A stretch of DNA of 64,000 nucleotides from JANNNF01 sp040385825 (GTDB lineage Bacteria; Pseudomonadota; Alphaproteobacteria; Rhodobacterales; Rhodobacteraceae): assembly GCA_040385825.1 (NCBI GenBank), contig JAZKGQ010000003.1, forward strand, positions 129,562 to 193,561, given 5' to 3'. Numbering within the stretch: the first letter of the stretch is position 1; every line of letters begins with the position of its first letter. The notes below the pieces were generated by a model. That model searched no databases. It was not told the DNA's origin and saw only the letters and a list, made by a program, of their open reading frames with translations. Both the position numbers and the translations under genes were made by a program. This document shows, in pieces, positions 59,470 through 64,000 of this stretch.

Positions 59470-61137
59470 ATGACGGCTACCCCGCTCTGGAAGCGCCTGC
59501 TGATCCTTGCCATTTGCCTGTGGGGGATCGCCGCGTCGGTGCCCAACCTGTTTTATGCTCGGGTTGAACGCCACAATGACGCCGAGGCCGCGATTGCGGC
59601 GGCAGACGGGGTGGCCACGCCAGACCAGACCGCCGCCAAGGCGCTGTGGCCCGACTGGGTGCCTTCGGCCCTGATGAGCCTTGGTCTGGACCTGCGGGGC
59701 GGGGCGCATCTGCTGGCGGAGGTGCAGGTCGAGGACGTGTACAAGGCGCGCATTGACGCGCTGTGGCCGGAAGTGCGCGACAAGCTGCGCGACCTGCGCG
59801 ATCAGGTCGGCAACGTGCGCCGTCAGCCCTCGCCCGACGGGGTGCTGCGGGTGTCGGTGTCGGAACCGGCGGGGCTGCCTGCGGCCCTGGCGGCGGTACA
59901 GTCGCTGGCAACGCCGGTGGTCAGCCTGACGGGCGTGGGGCAGAACGACATCGACGTGGCGGTGCAGGGCGATGCCATTGTCGTGCAACTGTCCGATGCC
60001 GAAAAGACCGCGACCGACGGGCGCACCTTGCAGCAATCGCTGGAAATCATCCGCCGCCGGGTGGATGAGGTCGGCACCCGCGAACCCACCATCCAGCGTC
60101 AGGGCACCAACCGGGTGCTGATTCAGGTGCCGGGCATCGGCTCTGCCGCCGAGCTGAAGGCGCTGATCGGCACCACGGCCAAGCTGACCTTCAACGCGGT
60201 CGTCGGCCGCACCACCGATGCCGGCGCCGAGGCTGGCGCGCGCAATCTGCTGCTGCCCTCGATGGACGAGCCGGGCGTGTACTACATCGTCGAGGAAACG
60301 CCCGTCGTTTCGGGCGACGAACTGACCAACGCGCAACCCGCCTTCGACCAGAACAACCGCCCCGCGGTAGAATTCCAGTTCGACAGCGCCGGCGCGCGCA
60401 AGTTCGGCGACTATACCGCGGAAAGCATCGGCAAACCCTTTGCCATCGTGCTGGATGACGAGGTGATCTCGGCCCCCACCATCCAGAGCCATATCCCCGG
60501 CGGGCGCGGCATCATCACCGGGTCGTTCACGGTCGAGGAAAGCACCAACCTTGCCGTGCTGCTGCGCGCGGGCGCGCTGCCTGCCGAAATGACCTTTCTG
60601 GAAGAACGCACCATCGGCCCCGAACTGGGGCAGGACAGCATCGATGCCGGCAAGACGGCGGCGATCGTTGGCATGGTCGCGGTCGTGTTGTACATGATCG
60701 CCTGCTATGGCTGGTTCGGGGTGATGGCCAACATCGCGCTGACGGTGAACATCCTGATCCTGATTGCCGTGCTGTCGACCATCGGGGCCACGCTGACCCT
60801 GCCGGGCATCGCGGGCATCGTGCTGACCATGGGCATGGCGGTGGATGCCAACGTGCTGATCTATGAACGCATCCGCGAGGAATTGCGCGACGGCAGGCCC
60901 CCCGACCGCGCCATCGAGCTGGGGTTCGAGCGCGCGCTTTCGGCCATCACCGACAGCAACGTTACGGCCATTCTGACGGCGGTGATCATGTTCGCCATCG
61001 GGTCCGGCCCGGTGCGGGGCTTTGCGGTGACGCTTGGCATCGGCATTGTCACCTCGCTGTTCACCGCCGTCTATGTGACACGGTTCATCATCGAGACATG
61101 GATGGCATGGCGTCGTCCGAAATCGATTCAGGTATAG
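59470..61137 (+). CDS. secD: Protein translocase subunit SecD
   Basis: A 555-residue inner-membrane protein that uses the proton gradient to pull preproteins through SecYEG. One N-terminal span, a large periplasmic P1 domain (conserved GLDLRGGAHLLAEVQ, residues ~75-90), then five C-terminal spans with the GMAVDANVLIYERIREELRD motif. The start MTATPLWKRLLILAICLWGI is family-like. secF begins 11 bases after the stop. Confidence 0.96.
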   Translation: MTATPLWKRLLILAICLWGIAASVPNLFYARVERHNDAEAAIAAADGVATPDQTAAKALWPDWVPSALMSLGLDLRGGAHLLAEVQVEDVYKARIDALWPEVRDKLRDLRDQVGNVRRQPSPDGVLRVSVSEPAGLPAALAAVQSLATPVVSLTGVGQNDIDVAVQGDAIVVQLSDAEKTATDGRTLQQSLEIIRRRVDEVGTREPTIQRQGTNRVLIQVPGIGSAAELKALIGTTAKLTFNAVVGRTTDAGAEAGARNLLLPSMDEPGVYYIVEETPVVSGDELTNAQPAFDQNNRPAVEFQFDSAGARKFGDYTAESIGKPFAIVLDDEVISAPTIQSHIPGGRGIITGSFTVEESTNLAVLLRAGALPAEMTFLEERTIGPELGQDSIDAGKTAAIVGMVAVVLYMIACYGWFGVMANIALTVNILILIAVLSTIGATLTLPGIAGIVLTMGMAVDANVLIYERIREELRDGRPPDRAIELGFERALSAITDSNVTAILTAVIMFAIGSGPVRGFAVTLGIGIVTSLFTAVYVTRFIIETWMAWRRPKSIQV

Positions 61138-61148
61138 GGGCGCATCGC

Positions 61149-62135
61149 ATGGCATGGCGACTTCGGCTGGTCCCGGAAAAGACCAACATCGACTTCTTCA
61201 GATTGCAGGTTGTGACCTTTGGCATCTCGGTGCTGGCGGTGGTGCTGTCGCTGCTGTCGGTGGCGGTGCTGGGGCTGAACTTCGGGGTGGATTTTCAGGG
61301 CGGCACCACGATCCGCACCGAAAGCACGCAAAGCGTGGATGTGGGCGTCTACCGCGAGGCCATGGGCACGCTGGATCTGGGCGATGTGTCGATCACTCAG
61401 GTCTTCGACCCGGCGTTCCGCGACGATCAGCATGTGGCGATGATCCGCATTGAAGCCCAGGAAGGCGCCGAGGCCGCAACGCCCGAGGTCATCGCCCGTG
61501 TCGAGGCCGCGCTGAAGGCGGTTGATCCGGCCATCACCTTTCCGTCGGTGGAATCGGTGGGACCAAAGGTGTCGTCCGAGCTGATCTGGTCGGCCTTGCT
61601 GGCGATCGTGGCCGGGTCGGCGGGCATCTGGATCTATGTCTGGGCGCGGTTTGAATGGCAGTTCGCCGTCGGCACCGTGGCCGCGCTGATCCATGACGTG
61701 GTGGTGACGGTCGGGGTGTTCTCGCTGTTCCAGTTGAAGTTCGACCTGACCATCGTGGCGGCGCTGCTGACCATTCTGGGCTATTCGGTGAACGATACGG
61801 TGGTGATCTTTGACCGGCTGCGCGAGAATCTGGCCAAGTACAAGACCATGCCCCTGCGCGAGATGATGAACCTGACCGCGAATGAAACCCTGTCGCGCAC
61901 CATCATGACCGCATCCACCACGCTGATTTCGCTGACAGCCCTGCTGATCTTTGGCGGCGACGTGATCCGGGGTTTTGTGTTTGCCATGCTGTTCGGCGTG
62001 GTGATCGGCACCTATTCGACGCTGTACGTCGCCAAGAACATCGTGCTGTTCCTGGGGCTGGACCGCAGCGACAAGACCAAGGGCGACAAGGGGGGCACCA
62101 AATCCACCCATGAATTTGCCAACATAGACGCGTGA
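61149..62135 (+). CDS. secF: Protein translocase subunit SecF
   Basis: A 328-residue partner of SecD, six spans. FGVDFQGGTTIRT (periplasmic loop) and GYSVNDTVVIFDRLRENLAK in span 5-6 are diagnostic. I chose the ATG at 61149 (MAWRLRLVPEKTNIDFFRLQ); an earlier ATG at 61098 lies inside secD and adds 17 polar residues. The Mth938-like gene follows after 4 bases. Confidence 0.96.
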   Translation: MAWRLRLVPEKTNIDFFRLQVVTFGISVLAVVLSLLSVAVLGLNFGVDFQGGTTIRTESTQSVDVGVYREAMGTLDLGDVSITQVFDPAFRDDQHVAMIRIEAQEGAEAATPEVIARVEAALKAVDPAITFPSVESVGPKVSSELIWSALLAIVAGSAGIWIYVWARFEWQFAVGTVAALIHDVVVTVGVFSLFQLKFDLTIVAALLTILGYSVNDTVVIFDRLRENLAKYKTMPLREMMNLTANETLSRTIMTASTTLISLTALLIFGGDVIRGFVFAMLFGVVIGTYSTLYVAKNIVLFLGLDRSDKTKGDKGGTKSTHEFANIDA

Positions 62136-62139
62136 CGCC

Positions 62140-62496
62140 ATGCGGCTGACCGAGATATCCTATGGCAATGCCAAGCCCATCGAAAGCTATGGGCCGGGGT
62201 TCTTTCGGGTGGACGGGCATGTGCTGCGCGGGGCCTGCCTGATCACGCCCTGGAATGCGGGTCTGTGGGGCGGCTTTGACGACACCGCCGCCCCGCTGTC
62301 GCTGGTCGGGCGTATCGATGTGCTGTTCGTGGGCATGGGGGCCGATATCGCCCATGTGCCGCAGGCCTTCCGCGACGCGATGGAGGAGGCGGGCATCGGG
62401 GTCGAGGTGATGAATTCCCCTGCCGCCTGCCGCACCTACAATGTGCTGCTGTCCGAAGGCCGTCGCATTGCCGCAGCCCTGCTGCCGGTGCCGTAA
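62140..62496 (+). CDS. Mth938-like domain protein (DUF498)
   Basis: A 118-residue cytosolic protein with the Mth938/NDUFAF3-like fold (ISYGNAKPIESYGPGFFRVD, IDVLFVGMGADIAHVPQAFR, and MNSPAACRTYNVLLSEGRRI). Its mitochondrial relative helps assemble complex I; the bacterial role is not established. The start is 4 bases past secF, and this secDF-DUF498 order recurs in alphaproteobacteria. Confidence 0.88.
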   Translation: MRLTEISYGNAKPIESYGPGFFRVDGHVLRGACLITPWNAGLWGGFDDTAAPLSLVGRIDVLFVGMGADIAHVPQAFRDAMEEAGIGVEVMNSPAACRTYNVLLSEGRRIAAALLPVP

Positions 62497-62537
62497 ACCG
62501 CTTTGCGCGGGCGGCGGCTTGGGGTAGGGCTTTGGCC

Positions 62538-63155
62538 ATGATGCTGACTGTCACCGATCTGGCGATTGCACGCGGCGGGCTTTGTCTGGCCGAGGGGGTG
62601 GGGTTTGCCGTGCCCCCCGGTCAGGCGCTGATCCTGCGCGGGCCGAACGGGTCGGGCAAGACCACGCTGCTGCGCTGCCTTGCCGGGTTGCAGCCCGCTT
62701 TATTGGGCCAGATTGTCGCCCCCGAAGACAGCATCGCCTATGCCGCCCACGCCGATGGCATAAAGGCGGTGCTGAGCGTGGCCGAGAATTTGCAATTCTG
62801 GGCCTCGGTCCACGGGCAGCGCGAGATTGCCCCGGCGTTGCGCGCGATGAACCTGGCGCATCTGGCGGACCGGCGGGCGGCGCATCTGTCGGCGGGGCAA
62901 AAGCGGCGCCTGGGTCTGGCGCGGTTGTTGGTGACGGGGCGGGCGATCTGGCTGCTGGATGAACCCACGGTGTCGCTGGATGCGGCCTCGGTTCTGCTGT
63001 TTGCCGATGTGGTGCGCGCCCATCTGGCGGCGGGCGGGGTGGCGGTGATTGCCACCCATATCGATCTGGGACTGGAGGCCGCTGTGCTGGACATGACAGC
63101 CTTCGCCCCGACCGGACCCGCCGCCGCTTCGGCCTTTGACGAGGCTTTCGGATGA
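62538..63155 (+). CDS. ccmA: Haem exporter ATP-binding protein CcmA
   Basis: A 205-residue ABC ATPase of the CcmABCD complex, which releases holo-CcmE for cytochrome c maturation. Walker A GPNGSGKTTLLR, signature HLSAGQKRRLGLARLL and DEPTVSLD are present. Start at the ATG at 62538 or 62541; a TTG at 62532 is less likely. The stop overlaps ccmB (ATGA). Separate from ccmI, 36 kb to the left. Confidence 0.94.
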   Translation: MMLTVTDLAIARGGLCLAEGVGFAVPPGQALILRGPNGSGKTTLLRCLAGLQPALLGQIVAPEDSIAYAAHADGIKAVLSVAENLQFWASVHGQREIAPALRAMNLAHLADRRAAHLSAGQKRRLGLARLLVTGRAIWLLDEPTVSLDAASVLLFADVVRAHLAAGGVAVIATHIDLGLEAAVLDMTAFAPTGPAAASAFDEAFG

Positions 63156-63808
63156 TCGCGCTGCTGATCCGGGATCTGCGGCTGGCGGTGCGGGCGGGAG
63201 GCGGGTTCGGCCTTGGCCTTGCGTTCTTTCTGCTGGTCGCGGTGCTGGTGCCTCTGGGCGTCGGACCGGACCCCGCGGTGCTGGCCCGGATCGCGCCCGG
63301 AATTCTGTGGGTCGGGGCCTTGCTGGCTTGTCTCTTGTCGCTGGAACGGCTGTTTGCGCTGGATTTTGAGGATGGCAGTCTGGACCTGCTGGCCTGCGCG
63401 CCGATCCCGCTGGAGGGCGTGGTGGCGGTCAAGGCACTGGCGCATTGGCTGGTGAGCGGCCTGCCGCTGACCCTATGCGCGCCGGTGCTTGCGGTGCTGC
63501 TGAACCTGCCGCTGCCGGGCTATCCGTGGCTGGTGGGGTCACTGGTGCTTGGCACTCCGGCGTTAAGCCTGATCGGCGCCTTCGGGGCGGCGCTGACGGT
63601 GGGGGTGAAACGGGGGGGGTTGCTGGTGTCGCTGCTGGTGCTGCCGATGTATGTGCCCACGCTGATCTTCGGGGCCGAGGTGGTGACGCGCGGGGCGGCG
63701 GGCCTGCCCGTGGCCACGCCGCTGGCGCTGCTGGCAGGGATCACCGCCGGGGCGCTGGCCCTGCTGCCGTTTGCCGCGGCACAGGCGCTGCGGATTACGC
63801 TGCGTTAG
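63152..63808 (+). CDS. ccmB: Haem exporter permease CcmB
   Basis: A 218-residue membrane subunit with six spans. The family stretch ILWVGALLACLLSLERLFAL with DFEDGSLDLLACAPIPLEGV and the KALAHWLVSGLPL segment are clear. It overlaps ccmA by four bases. ccmC would be expected next, but the following sequence does not look like ccmC. Confidence 0.94.
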   Translation: MIALLIRDLRLAVRAGGGFGLGLAFFLLVAVLVPLGVGPDPAVLARIAPGILWVGALLACLLSLERLFALDFEDGSLDLLACAPIPLEGVVAVKALAHWLVSGLPLTLCAPVLAVLLNLPLPGYPWLVGSLVLGTPALSLIGAFGAALTVGVKRGGLLVSLLVLPMYVPTLIFGAEVVTRGAAGLPVATPLALLAGITAGALALLPFAAAQALRITLR

Positions 63809-63814
63809 GGTAGG

Positions 63815-64000
63815 ATGACCCTTAATGGAACCGGGCCTGTTGACACTCGCGACGAAAGGGCAAGGCCCGACCGCCGGGTGGGCAAGCAACGCCAGTTCTA
63901 CGCGCTTTATGGTTCAGCCCACCCAACGGGATTTCTTCTGGTGACGTTGCCGAATGCCCGCCCGAGTGTTGTGTTGGGTCAGATTGGCGAGGACCTCGAG
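63815..64000 (+). CDS. Unrecognised open frame at right edge (partial)
   Basis: ATG at 63815, six bases after ccmB, opening MTLNGTGPVDTRDERARPDR and remaining open for 62 codons to the window end (...VVLGQIGEDLE). An AGGG lies a few bases upstream. No family is recognised and there is no membrane span, so it is not ccmC. Codon use is less GC3-biased than in the neighbours, suggesting either a non-coding stretch or inserted DNA. Low certainty because only 186 bases are visible. Confidence 0.3.
   Translation, partial: MTLNGTGPVDTRDERARPDRRVGKQRQFYALYGSAHPTGFLLVTLPNARPSVVLGQIGEDLE

Noticed and set aside
1..64000. tRNA, rRNA, CRISPR, insertion sequences, prophage or defence islands
   Set aside because: Read through all intergenic gaps on both strands; no cloverleaf, spaced repeats, transposase motifs or phage genes were recognised.

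Overview
The window is about 66% GC, densely packed and entirely chromosomal in character. The gene set points to an alphaproteobacterium of the Rhodobacteraceae/Paracoccaceae type (Rhodobacter, Gemmobacter, Tabrizicola or similar). Pointers are a coenzyme-B12 class II ribonucleotide reductase as the large opening gene, NasS/NasT-controlled nitrate assimilation with an ABC nitrate transporter, a heterotetrameric sarcosine oxidase, ccmA/ccmB next to yajC-secD-secF, and a GGGATATTT-containing repeat in convergent gaps. No rRNA, tRNA, CRISPR array, insertion sequence or prophage was recognised. Family names come from recognising motifs by eye, not from database searches.

Layout. 1-1.7 kb (minus): 5' part of enolase and a DMT-family exporter. 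1.7-6.4 kb: a long gene-poor leader with an NrdR box, then nrdJ. 6.4-6.9 kb: a small AT-richer patch with a 45-residue Ala/Ser/Lys protein closed by a strong hairpin. 6.9-13.5 kb (minus): three genes for a predicted peptide-ligation/cleavage system, namely a giant DUF2126 transglutaminase, a fused circularly permuted ATP-grasp/alpha-E protein and a small transglutaminase. 13.6-16.8 kb (minus): an arsenic operon made of an ArsR-ArsC fusion, an ArsJ-linked GAPDH and ArsJ. 17-21.5 kb (plus): purU, 5-oxoprolinase pxpABC and dusA. 21.5-26.4 kb: a Bcr/CflA-like drug exporter, a TauE/SafE permease overlapped by a dioxygenase-like gene, and ccmI-ruvX-DUF1289 in a tightly overlapping minus-strand unit.

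26.6-33.2 kb (plus): sarcosine oxidase soxB-orf-soxD-soxA-soxG with an extra repeat-bearing membrane protein inside, then an Fe-type superoxide dismutase. 33.3-45.6 kb (minus): the nitrate block nasT-nasS-[attenuator]-nrtA-nrtB-nrtCD-nirB-nirD-nasA-cobA. Nitrate is imported by NrtABCD, reduced to nitrite by NasA and to ammonium by NirBD; CobA supplies precorrin-2 for the siroheme of NirB. The leader between nasS and nrtA has paired hairpins followed by an intrinsic terminator, as expected for NasT (ANTAR) antitermination released by the nitrate sensor NasS.

45.7-64 kb: a LOG-family protein, a LysM protein, an ArsR regulator divergent from an Atm1-type exporter, a yfgM-like/bamB/der unit, an FkbM methyltransferase-glycosyltransferase fusion, a TspO-like protein, serS, an acyltransferase, the Sec accessory genes yajC-secD-secF, a Mth938-like protein, ccmA and ccmB. 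An unrecognised open frame runs off the right end where ccmC would be expected.

The points most worth following are the transglutaminase/ATP-grasp cluster, the NasST attenuator, the convergent-gene repeat family, the small Ala/Ser/Lys-rich protein, and the frame-shifted end of cobA.
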